Shown here: positions 45,588 to 52,792 of the stretch, piece by piece
Position numbering within the stretch: the stretch's first letter is position 1
Layout: each line of letters opens with the position of its first letter
Position numbers and translations under genes: made by a program
Notes under the pieces: model-generated
Told to the model about the DNA's origin: nothing
Databases searched by the model: none
The model's input: the letters and a program-made list of their open reading frames with translations, nothing else
Assembly (NCBI RefSeq): GCF_010894435.1
Contig: NZ_JAAIXZ010000003.1
Span: 1 to 64,000 of the forward strand
Direction: 5' to 3'
Source: Pyxidicoccus trucidator
GTDB taxonomy: Bacteria; Myxococcota; Myxococcia; Myxococcales; Myxococcaceae
DNA: 64,000 nucleotides

Positions 45588-47791
45588 CCTGTCGGGCCCT
45601 GCATCGAACGGGCGCGGACCTTGGCGAGCGAGAATTCGGCCACCTTCGACGGCTCCGCGAAGAAGAGCTCCCGAACCAACGGAAGAATGCTCGTCGCCCA
45701 GAGTTCCTCCAACTCGTCGGCGTCAAGTGAGTCGCGCATGAAGTACGAGTGACCAATGAGGCGCTCAGGCTCGATTCCCGCCGTCTCCAGCTCGCGGTTG
45801 AGCGTCTGAAAGAGCGCGGAGACCTCCAGCGGCAGCTTCTTGCGCTCGATCCATGCACGCAGCACGCCCTCGTCCGGGCCCAGCTCGAAGAAGTGGAACC
45901 TGCGGCGAAGTGCGAGGTCGAAGAGCGCGATTGAACGGTCCGCGTTGTTCATCGTGCCGAGGAGGATGATGTTCCTCGGTATCGAGAACTGCTCCTTCGA
46001 CTGTGGCAGGGTAATGGTCTCTTCCCGGCGCTCGAGCAACATCATCAGCTCGCCAAAGATTCGCGGAAGGTTTCCGCGGTTGATTTCGTCGATGACCAGC
46101 ACGTGCTGATGCGTCGGCTGCGCTCGAGCGCGCTCACACAGTCTGCGGAAGACGCCCGGTACGATTTCGTACTGGAGGTGGCCCTGCTTCACGACTGGGC
46201 GAAGCCCCTCGATGAACTCCTCGTAGCCGTAGGACGGGTGGAACTGGACCTTTTCGACCCTGACGCGGTCGCCGGCGAGGGCGTTGGCCAGTCGAAGTGC
46301 GAGTTCGGTCTTTCCCGTCCCCGGCGGGCCGCCCAGGATGACCTGCCCGCTGCGGCGCGCACGGTCGGCAATCCTGTTCACGAGCGTGCGCGCCATTCCC
46401 AGGTCGTCCGCGAGGGTGTCCAGGTCCGCCGTCGTTGCCGGCGTCACCGATGAGTGGACCGCGACGGGGACGGAGGCAGGAGTGCCTGCGTGTCCGGACA
46501 GGACGGACAACGCCAGATCGTGAAGCGCCGCCGGGACGCCATGGCGCTGGCGCATGCGCCGGACGAGGTCGCAGTACTCGAAGTACGCGGAGGCGAGACG
46601 GTCACCCAAAGGAGGGTCGACGCGCATCAGGCGTCGGACCGCGGTGTCGAGTGACGTCAACCAGACCGCGTACTGCTCGGGGTCTTTGAGAAACAGCACG
46701 GCGGTCGGAAAGCTGGTCCCAGCGTTGGGGATATCCGCGTCGAAGAACGCCTGGAGTGCTGACGCCGTCTCCTCGTCACTCTTTGCATTCCAGAGCCCGG
46801 CGATGAGCGGATTCAGCCGATCGAGCGCGGCGACCATCGAGTTGGCGTTGTGGCCGACGAACTGCGGCGCGAACCGGGTGTACACCTTGCCCTTGCCGTT
46901 CTTTCCTTCGCAGGTGTTCAGGTGCGTGAAGACCTGTCTCAGGTCGGCCTCGCTCAGCGCTCCAAGCCGCGACTCGATCAGCTCCTTCGCCTGGGCTTGT
47001 GCCTCCTCACGCAGCACGCGGTCGCCGTGGGCCTCCACCAGGACTCTATGCAGCGTCGACGCGGCTGCGGACTGGTCAGGCGGAAGGGCTGCACCTCCGG
47101 GTGTCCCTGGGAGGTCTTGGTTGGTCTCGACGTATGCGGCGCGCGACAGCGCTACGAAGTCCCCGCCGAGCTTGGACCTCACCTGCTCCACCAGCGCCCG
47201 GTACGAGGTGAAGTCCTCCGCCATGAAGGGCAGGCCCTGCCTCTCCAGCGCTGCGCAGGTGTTTCCATCCAGCGGTACGAACTCGTCGGGCCGAAGCCAG
47301 AACAGCCCCTGCGTCAGCTTCCGGATCGCCACCTGCTTGACCCTCAAGCCGCGGTCGAATTTCGCCGCAGTGACGCCATTGAGGCCCGCCTCGACGGCTG
47401 CTCTCGCGAGCGCCCACAAAGCTGGGATGTCGTCGCTCTTCCGCGCCCTGGCGTAGGCAAAGAACCATGAGTTCTGGTTGTTCGCCGTCGGGATGCCGTC
47501 GAAGTCGGTCGGGAGCGGGCTCTGGAGACTCAAGTGCGCCTTGCACCGTTCCAGGATGGCGACGCGATGCGCTGGAACGATGCTTCGGTTGAACGAAGCG
47601 AAGAACGTGAACGGGTCGATGACGGCCAGGGGAAACGGCTTCCCATCGGCGTCCAGGTCCGTGAATTGGCCAGCCGGAACTCCCTCTGCTTTCAGCGATT
47701 GAAGGAGCGACAGCAGCTCCCCCTGTCGCGACTCGTAGGCGGCCAGCTTCTCCGCGAGCTCGCGGTAGATGGGCATCCAGGAAAAGGACAT
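45584..47791 (-). CDS. mcrB: McrB-family AAA+ GTPase restriction subunit
   Basis: A 735-residue protein; ATG 47791 preceded by GGAG. The AAA+ module has Walker A GGPPGTGKT (487-495), Walker B VLVIDEINRGN (564-574), and the McrB-specific TMNNADRS (613-620). The 480-residue N-terminal half (FTFFASFNRSIVPAHR, IPALWALARAA, LLPD-like helices) would recognise modified DNA; it does not look like the E. coli McrB DNA-binding domain and suggests another modification specificity. First gene of the McrB-McrC-SitA6-SitI6 run. Confidence 0.9.
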   Translation of the reverse strand: MSFSWMPIYRELAEKLAAYESRQGELLSLLQSLKAEGVPAGQFTDLDADGKPFPLAVIDPFTFFASFNRSIVPAHRVAILERCKAHLSLQSPLPTDFDGIPTANNQNSWFFAYARARKSDDIPALWALARAAVEAGLNGVTAAKFDRGLRVKQVAIRKLTQGLFWLRPDEFVPLDGNTCAALERQGLPFMAEDFTSYRALVEQVRSKLGGDFVALSRAAYVETNQDLPGTPGGAALPPDQSAAASTLHRVLVEAHGDRVLREEAQAQAKELIESRLGALSEADLRQVFTHLNTCEGKNGKGKVYTRFAPQFVGHNANSMVAALDRLNPLIAGLWNAKSDEETASALQAFFDADIPNAGTSFPTAVLFLKDPEQYAVWLTSLDTAVRRLMRVDPPLGDRLASAYFEYCDLVRRMRQRHGVPAALHDLALSVLSGHAGTPASVPVAVHSSVTPATTADLDTLADDLGMARTLVNRIADRARRSGQVILGGPPGTGKTELALRLANALAGDRVRVEKVQFHPSYGYEEFIEGLRPVVKQGHLQYEIVPGVFRRLCERARAQPTHQHVLVIDEINRGNLPRIFGELMMLLERREETITLPQSKEQFSIPRNIILLGTMNNADRSIALFDLALRRRFHFFELGPDEGVLRAWIERKKLPLEVSALFQTLNRELETAGIEPERLIGHSYFMRDSLDADELEELWATSILPLVRELFFAEPSKVAEFSLAKVRARSMQGPTG

Positions 47792-48111
47792 TGGCGGCGC
47801 TCCGGGCACGAGGGAACAATTCCCGAGAGGCTGCCCGCTTTTCTCCTGACCCGTGCAGGTTTCTGCGACGCAGCCTGCCCTGCGGCGTGGCTCGCCCGTC
47901 GACCCACGCGCGGCCACCCGCGGAGCGGACGCTACCCTGAGCCTCGGCGGGCCGGCGCGCCTCCGGTGGGGTCGTCCCGTAGGGGGCCCAGGGCGCTCCC
48001 CGTTCCCAGGCACACAGCCGGCAGGCTTCCGGGGCACTTGCTCCCGGACTCCTCGGACTCCACTTCTTGGCGAATCCTTCGAGCGGAACCCGCCCAGCAC
48101 AGAGAGAGTCC
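47792..48111. other. Divergent promoter region of mcrB and the DUF1254 gene
   Basis: No coding sequence recognised. A small inverted repeat GGGAA-CAA-TTCCC lies at 47812-47824, about 20-30 bp before the mcrB ATG. Confidence 0.4.
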
Positions 48112-49521
48112 ATGACGACGCAGACCCCGAGCCAGACACCCGCTGGCTTTCCGACGCCGGACGTCATCCAGCGCGCCTACGACGAGGGCGACCTGAACCG
48201 CGCCGTTCAGGCCTATCGCTTCTTCTACCCGACCGTCTCGATGGAAGGCACGATGAACGGGCAACGGGAGGCAGGCGCCGAGGACAGCAAGGGCGCGCTG
48301 GTCCTGGCGGGTGGACCCAGGCACGTGTTGTTCACCGGCAACTCCGACACGCCCTATATGGGAATGGTGCTGGATTTGAAGCAGTCCGGGCCGATGGTGA
48401 TTGAGCTCCCGCCGGGCAAGTTCCTGGGCATCGTCAACGACCACCACTACCGCTGGATTCACGATGTGGGCATTCCTGGCCCCGACGCCGGCAAGGGTGG
48501 CAAACACCTCCTCCTGCCTCCCGACTCCAAGGCAGAGGCCCCGCCGGGCTACTACCCGGCGCGTTCGGCGACGTACAAAATCCTGCTCGGGCTGCGCGCA
48601 CTGCCGGTCGGGGGCGATCTGCAAGGTGCCCTGGACTCCCTGCGCAAGGTGAAGATCTACCCGCTCGCCCAGGCAGGCAGCCCCCCCGGCTTCACGTTCC
48701 TGGAGTGCACCGACCAGAAGATCGATGTCACCTGCCTGCGCTGGGAGGACAACTTCCAGTACTGGGAGAAGCTGTACAAGGTCCTCGGCGAGGAGCCGAC
48801 CTTCGACGAGTTCCGCCCGATGTACGGCCTGCTCGCCACGTTGGGCATCGAGAAGGACAGACCCTTCGCGCCGGACGCGCGCATGAAGGCGATTCTGGAG
48901 AGAGCGGCCAGGGTGGGTCGTGAGCAGATGCTCGTCGCGGGCTTCGCCAGTCACCGGCCCGACCGCGTCGCCTGGAAGGAGCGCAAGTGGGAGTGGGCAG
49001 CCCTGCGCTACGAGAACGGTGACTTCGAGCTGCCGACCGGGCTCGACCTCGAAGCCCGTGACCGATGGTTCTCCCAGGCCATTGGCGCCTCGCCCGCGAT
49101 GTTCCGCCGCTCGGCCGGAGCCGGCTCGCTCTACTGGCTCGGGCTGCGAGACAAGAACGGGGCCTACCTCGACGGCAGCAAGACCTACAAGCTGACGGTG
49201 CCGCAGCCCGTGCCGGCCACGCTGTTCTGGTCGGTCACGGTGTATGACAATGGTACGCGCTCGCAAATCCAGACGGACCAGGACAAGGCCGCGCTGCGGT
49301 CGCTGTTCGAGCTGAAGGACACGACGGGGGAGAAGGCGCTGGAGCTCTACTTCGGCCCCAAGGCCCCGGTGGGCAAGGAGGGGCGGTGGATCAAGACCCT
49401 TCCCGGCAAGGGCTGGTTCGTCTACTTCCGCATCTACGGACCCGAGGCACCTGCCTTCGACGGCTCCTGGAAACCGGGCGACTTCGAAGAGGTGAAGCAG
49501 GTTCGAAGCGCCGAGGCGTGA
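48112..49521 (+). CDS. DUF1254/DUF1214 domain protein
   Basis: A 469-residue protein; ATG 48112 with GAGAGAG upstream. The N-terminal DUF1254 has AYRFFYPTVSMEG, FTGNSDTPYMGMVLDLKQSG and YRWIHDVGIPGPD. The C-terminal DUF1214 has GLRDKNGAYLDGSKTYKLTV, LFWSVTVYDNGTRSQI, and the ending KGWFVYFRIYGPEAPAFDGSW. These proteins often carry signal peptides; none is evident here. Function of the family is unknown. Divergent from the McrBC unit. Confidence 0.85.
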   Translation: MTTQTPSQTPAGFPTPDVIQRAYDEGDLNRAVQAYRFFYPTVSMEGTMNGQREAGAEDSKGALVLAGGPRHVLFTGNSDTPYMGMVLDLKQSGPMVIELPPGKFLGIVNDHHYRWIHDVGIPGPDAGKGGKHLLLPPDSKAEAPPGYYPARSATYKILLGLRALPVGGDLQGALDSLRKVKIYPLAQAGSPPGFTFLECTDQKIDVTCLRWEDNFQYWEKLYKVLGEEPTFDEFRPMYGLLATLGIEKDRPFAPDARMKAILERAARVGREQMLVAGFASHRPDRVAWKERKWEWAALRYENGDFELPTGLDLEARDRWFSQAIGASPAMFRRSAGAGSLYWLGLRDKNGAYLDGSKTYKLTVPQPVPATLFWSVTVYDNGTRSQIQTDQDKAALRSLFELKDTTGEKALELYFGPKAPVGKEGRWIKTLPGKGWFVYFRIYGPEAPAFDGSWKPGDFEEVKQVRSAEA

Positions 49522-49576
49522 GCGCGCGGACGCGTTCGGGTCGGGGGAGGCGCTGCCTCTTGCGCCGCCTCACCTT

Positions 49577-49760
49577 CCGCCTCGGGCAAACCTCACGAGG
49601 TTCCACGGCGTCTTCGCTCCAGGCGCCGAACCGCGGCCATTTCTGGTCCCCCAAGCAGGTGCGGAGGAGGGGAGCGCGGGGCATGAGGAAGCGGCCAGGA
49701 AGGAGTGGATGAAGGAGAGGACGCCGCGAGAGGAAGAGGTCCAGGTTCCTGCCACGCACC
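49577..49760 (+). mobile_element. IS91-type transposase remnant (second copy)
   Basis: Reads PPRANLTRFHGVFAPGAEPR then PFLVPQAGAEEGSAGHEEAA, a stretch near the C-terminal part of IS91-family transposases that continues the block seen in the first remnant at 17427. No start, catalytic tyrosines or element ends are visible. The rest of 49522-49901 shows no gene. Confidence 0.6.
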
Positions 49761-49901
49761 TGATGGGAGCGAGGCCCGGGCAGGCGTGTCCCCCAAGGGG
49801 GCCGAGCGGCCTGACCAGTCGACGCACCGTGGACCCGCACCCTGTTCGCCGGGAACGAGGGTGGCTGACGCTGTGTGCCTGGCTCAATCCTGGCGTTGGG
49901 C

Positions 49902-52076
49902 TCACTGAACCGGAAAATCGTCTCCCAGGAGCCCCCGCCAGAGCGCGAGCGCTCCGGCGGTGTCGCCCGCCCGCTCCAGTTCCAGGGCCTGAGCAGCCTG
50001 GTGCGCGGCTTCGGCCAGTCGCTGCTGCCCCTGCGCGAGGTATCCCGCCTCCAACCCTGCGTTGAGGGGGGGACCGAGTCCTGCCGGGTCCCGCCACTCC
50101 TCCAGGATGCTCTCGCTCATGAACCTGAGCAGGTGCGCCAGGCCCTGTGAGTAGACGGAGAGGCTCGAGTCCGGGCTGAATGAGTCGATGCCCGCGCAGG
50201 CCATCACCTCCAACAGAAATGACGGCACGGGCCTACCCTGGAGCTGATTCCAGCGCTTGATGGCCTTGATGAGTGGCTTCAGCCGCCGCTGCGCCTTTGC
50301 ATTCGCCGTCTCGCTGGCCTCGATGTGTTTGCGCGGGTTGCTGTGGATCCACCCTCCGAGGCGCCAGTCTGGAATCCAGTACGCGCCCGGCTGGCGCGGG
50401 TCCTCCAAGGCGGGGACGACATCGAAGCCGATGCCAGTCCCGTCGAACTCGAGGTTGACCGAGCGGTTCCGCAGCTGCACCGGCTTGCCAGGGAACTCCG
50501 CCTCGAGCGCCTCCTTGACGCGCTTCAGGAAGTCCCCGGGCAGGTCCCTTCCGCTCCCGCTGCGCTCCTCGGTGAAGACGAGAAAGAGGTCGATATCGTG
50601 CAGCGGGCGGATGGCCGTGTTCCGGACATAGGCGCCGCTGAGAATGAACTCCTTGGGCTCCAGCCGGCGCTTCATCGCCTCGAATACGTTGCGCGCCTGG
50701 CGTTTCGCCTCGCTCTTCTCCGCCGCCTGCAGCTCCAGGGACCGCATGAACTTCTCGAACCCCTGGGCCACGGTCGACATCGCCGGTGTCTGGGGCTCTG
50801 CTGGCGACACGAGGGGACGCTCGGACACGACAGGGGGGGCCTCACGAAGCTCGCCGAGCCGCTTCCGCATCGTCTCCCGCAGGCGGCGCGTCTCGCGCTC
50901 GTCGAACCCAGCCTCCTCCAGCCGCTCCATCCAGGACTCCGCGACGTCACAGAGCTTGTCGAGCAGCTTGACGATGGCGCCCTCCTTCACCCCGTAGCGC
51001 TCCCCGAAGTCGATGAAATGGGCCCGCTTGAGGTTGTCGTTCCTCCCCTCGAATTGCAGCGCCATGAGCCGGTCGCCGTAGGGCAGCGTGGTGAGCACGT
51101 CGTACGCAGGTGACAGCCGGAAGCCTCCCGCCGGGCCGTCCGCGAGGATGCTCACGTTCTTCGCGTGCAGGTCCCCGTTGCCAATGAGGTAGCTGAAGGC
51201 GAGCAGCAGGAGGAAGCGGGCCATCTCGGGAATCGGCGCCGTGCACGTCTCGAGAATCCCCTCCGCGATGTCCGAGCAGGGGATGCGGTACTTTTCCCCC
51301 GGGTACTTGTCGAGGAACTGGCAGGCGTCCTCCTGGTGGAGCCGCCGAAACCGCTTCTCCTCCTTCTCCCACACTCGGTCGAAGCGCTCCACCAGGAGCC
51401 CCGGGTTCTTCTCCCGGTCGTGGATGAGCCGCGTGGTGGCGACCTTCAGGCCGCAGGCCTTCGCCATCCGCATGAAGAAGTACTCGTTCTGGACGAGCTG
51501 GGGCTTCTCGTCGGGATTCAGCTTGAGGATGTACGCGTGCCGCCCGGACATCCGCACGGGAAACGAGATGGTCGATGCCGAGACCTTCTCCTGCACGCCA
51601 GGGATGACGGGCTCGGTTCCCTCCGCCGTCCGGGTGAGGCTCTGCTCGAACAAATCCTTGAAGAGAACCGTGTCCGGACTCCACCGCTCCGCGCGCGTCT
51701 CGAGCTCCGCCAGGCTTTCTCCCCGCGGGACGACCGAGAGGTCTCCGATGGTGTCGGTGCCCGCGGCAATGAGCAGGCTGAGCAGGTCGTCCTCCGAGGT
51801 CTTCACGCGCTGGACCAACGCGCGCAGCCGGAGCCCCTCGGGCAACAGGCCCGCGAAGTACGTATGGAGATTCGTTCCCCACGTCTCGACACGCCGCTGA
51901 ACGTAGGGAAGGTGGACCGCGAGGCCTCCTTCCTGCCGCGAGTACTGCGCGAAGAAGTTCTCGTCGTATTCGAAGACCGAGCCGCGCGGGGTGCGTGTGA
52001 TGGAGCCGACGCGCTTCGTCTCCCGCCACACGTCGGCGACCTGGACGTCAGTAGGCCGAATCACGCAGCTTCTCAC
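49902..52076 (-). CDS. HipA-family kinase fused to a CD-NTase-like nucleotidyltransferase
   Basis: A 724-residue protein. GTG 52076 gives a 29-nt overlap with hipB; GTG 52064 is an alternative. Residues 1-415 are HipA-like: VGSITRTPRGSVFEYDENFF, GVQEKVS (160-166), YILKLNPDE (182-190), catalytic loop NGDLHAKN (300-307) and YDVL (325-328). After a linker rich in Pro and Glu (412-435), residues about 440-700 form a nucleotidyltransferase: SGAYVRNT (480-487), HDIDLF (493-498, D494 and D496), and FDVVPA (551-556, D552), then a helical end with DPAGLGPPLNAG. These are the three metal ligands of CD-NTase/SMODS enzymes. All key residues appear intact in both halves. No fusion of this type is known to me. 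The role could be a toxin that phosphorylates a target and an NTase that modifies RNA/protein or makes a nucleotide signal; this is inference. Confidence 0.8.
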   Translation of the reverse strand: MRSCVIRPTDVQVADVWRETKRVGSITRTPRGSVFEYDENFFAQYSRQEGGLAVHLPYVQRRVETWGTNLHTYFAGLLPEGLRLRALVQRVKTSEDDLLSLLIAAGTDTIGDLSVVPRGESLAELETRAERWSPDTVLFKDLFEQSLTRTAEGTEPVIPGVQEKVSASTISFPVRMSGRHAYILKLNPDEKPQLVQNEYFFMRMAKACGLKVATTRLIHDREKNPGLLVERFDRVWEKEEKRFRRLHQEDACQFLDKYPGEKYRIPCSDIAEGILETCTAPIPEMARFLLLLAFSYLIGNGDLHAKNVSILADGPAGGFRLSPAYDVLTTLPYGDRLMALQFEGRNDNLKRAHFIDFGERYGVKEGAIVKLLDKLCDVAESWMERLEEAGFDERETRRLRETMRKRLGELREAPPVVSERPLVSPAEPQTPAMSTVAQGFEKFMRSLELQAAEKSEAKRQARNVFEAMKRRLEPKEFILSGAYVRNTAIRPLHDIDLFLVFTEERSGSGRDLPGDFLKRVKEALEAEFPGKPVQLRNRSVNLEFDGTGIGFDVVPALEDPRQPGAYWIPDWRLGGWIHSNPRKHIEASETANAKAQRRLKPLIKAIKRWNQLQGRPVPSFLLEVMACAGIDSFSPDSSLSVYSQGLAHLLRFMSESILEEWRDPAGLGPPLNAGLEAGYLAQGQQRLAEAAHQAAQALELERAGDTAGALALWRGLLGDDFPVQ

Positions 52077-52326
52077 TCACTTGAAAGCGCTGCTTGCCAC
52101 TCTCGAGCGTCAGTTGCAGCCCGAGGACGTTGAGGACATCGAGGAGCTTGTCGAGCCGCAGGGTCGGCTTGCGACCGTTCTCCACGTCGTAGACGAAAAC
52201 AGGGCCACAGCCGGCCAGGGTGCTCACGTCGTGCTGGGTCAACCCCAGCCGCTTGCGCTGGGTCCGCACCGCCTGCGCGAGCGCCTGCATCCAGCTTCTC
52301 GCTTCACCGGGTCCATCCAATGACAT
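52048..52326 (-). CDS. HipB-type XRE antitoxin/repressor
   Basis: A 92-residue protein. ATG 52326. The HTH is LAQAVRTQRKRLGLTQHDVS followed by TLAGCGPVFVYDVENGR, as in HipB. The C-terminal tail (VSEKLRDSAY) is short. It overlaps the HipA/NTase gene. HipB proteins bind HipA and repress their own operon through T-A-T-C-C-N8-G-G-A-T-A operators; four very similar sites lie upstream here, so autoregulation is likely. Upstream in-frame sequence to 52506 is not needed and would run through two of the operators. Confidence 0.85.
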   Translation of the reverse strand: MSLDGPGEARSWMQALAQAVRTQRKRLGLTQHDVSTLAGCGPVFVYDVENGRKPTLRLDKLLDVLNVLGLQLTLESGKQRFQVSEKLRDSAY

Positions 52327-52368
52327 GGGCTTCGGTACTCCTGCGCGGCCCCCACCTGGGAAGCAGAA

Positions 52369-52386
52369 TCCATCCGTTCGAATGGA
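52369..52386. promoter_or_regulatory. Operator O1 of hipB
   Basis: TCCAT-N8-ATGGA, 43 bp upstream of the hipB ATG. A possible -10 (TAGATT, minus strand) overlaps its edge, so occupation would block transcription. Confidence 0.75.
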
Positions 52387-52430
52387 ATCTAGCGCTGGTG
52401 AGGGCAGTTCGCCATTTTCTGGGCGCCAAA

Positions 52431-52448
52431 TCCATCCCATCGGATGGA
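52431..52448. promoter_or_regulatory. Operator O2 of hipB
   Basis: TCCAT-N8-ATGGA, centre 62 bp from that of O1. The arms extend to AATCCAT and ATGGATT. Confidence 0.75.
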
Positions 52449-52491
52449 TTTGAGTATCATCGCGCGGCCCAAGGGGACTTCCGTACGTATT

Positions 52492-52509
52492 TCCATGCGC
52501 TCGCATGGA
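52492..52509. promoter_or_regulatory. Operator O3 of hipB
   Basis: TCCAT-N8-ATGGA, centre 61 bp from O2. Flanking GTACGTAT and TTGGTACGC make a longer imperfect palindrome. Confidence 0.75.
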
Positions 52510-52553
52510 TTGGTACGCATTTCAGGCGCAGGAGCCCAGTTTTTGCCCTGTTT

Positions 52554-52571
52554 TCCATCTGCTCGCGTGGA
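52554..52571. promoter_or_regulatory. Operator O4 of hipB
   Basis: TCCAT-N8-GTGGA, one mismatch, centre 62 bp from O3. It lies outside any likely promoter of hipB, so it would act by looping or cooperative binding. Confidence 0.6.
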
Positions 52572-52609
52572 TTCTGAAACGCAGCCATGTGCGTACCGAA
52601 GCTGCGCCG

Positions 52610-52780
52610 GAGCAGGGGCTCCCACGCCGGCCTGCCCTCCCTGCTCCAGGAGGGCTTCCTGCTTCTGGCCGGAGAGCGAGGCCGCGCAGGCCACGTTGTA
52701 AGCGGCCCGGGTTTGCGCTCGCCGACTCCCGCTTCTGCGTAGAGGGAAAACAGCCTTGGCCCGAGCCACAGCCGCCGCAC
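52610..52780 (-). pseudogene. TPR-protein C-terminal fragment
   Basis: The minus strand reads AAYNVACAASLSGQKQEALL followed by EQGGQAGVG, the typical last repeat of bacterial TPR proteins (A-Y-N-L-A-C-x-x-S-L-x-G). Upstream, LFSLYAEAGVGERKPG is in another frame. No start; a remnant. Confidence 0.45.
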
Positions 52781-52792
52781 CCCCCATCCGCC

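Noticed and set aside
47792..48139. Extension of the McrB frame upstream to 48139
   Set aside because: The extra residues are Arg/Pro-rich and overlap the start of the DUF1254 gene; ATG 47791 fits better.
49902..52326. Calling the locus a CBASS operon
   Set aside because: There is no separate effector (phospholipase, TM, nuclease) nor Cap2/Cap3 gene; the NTase-like domain is inside a HipA fusion.
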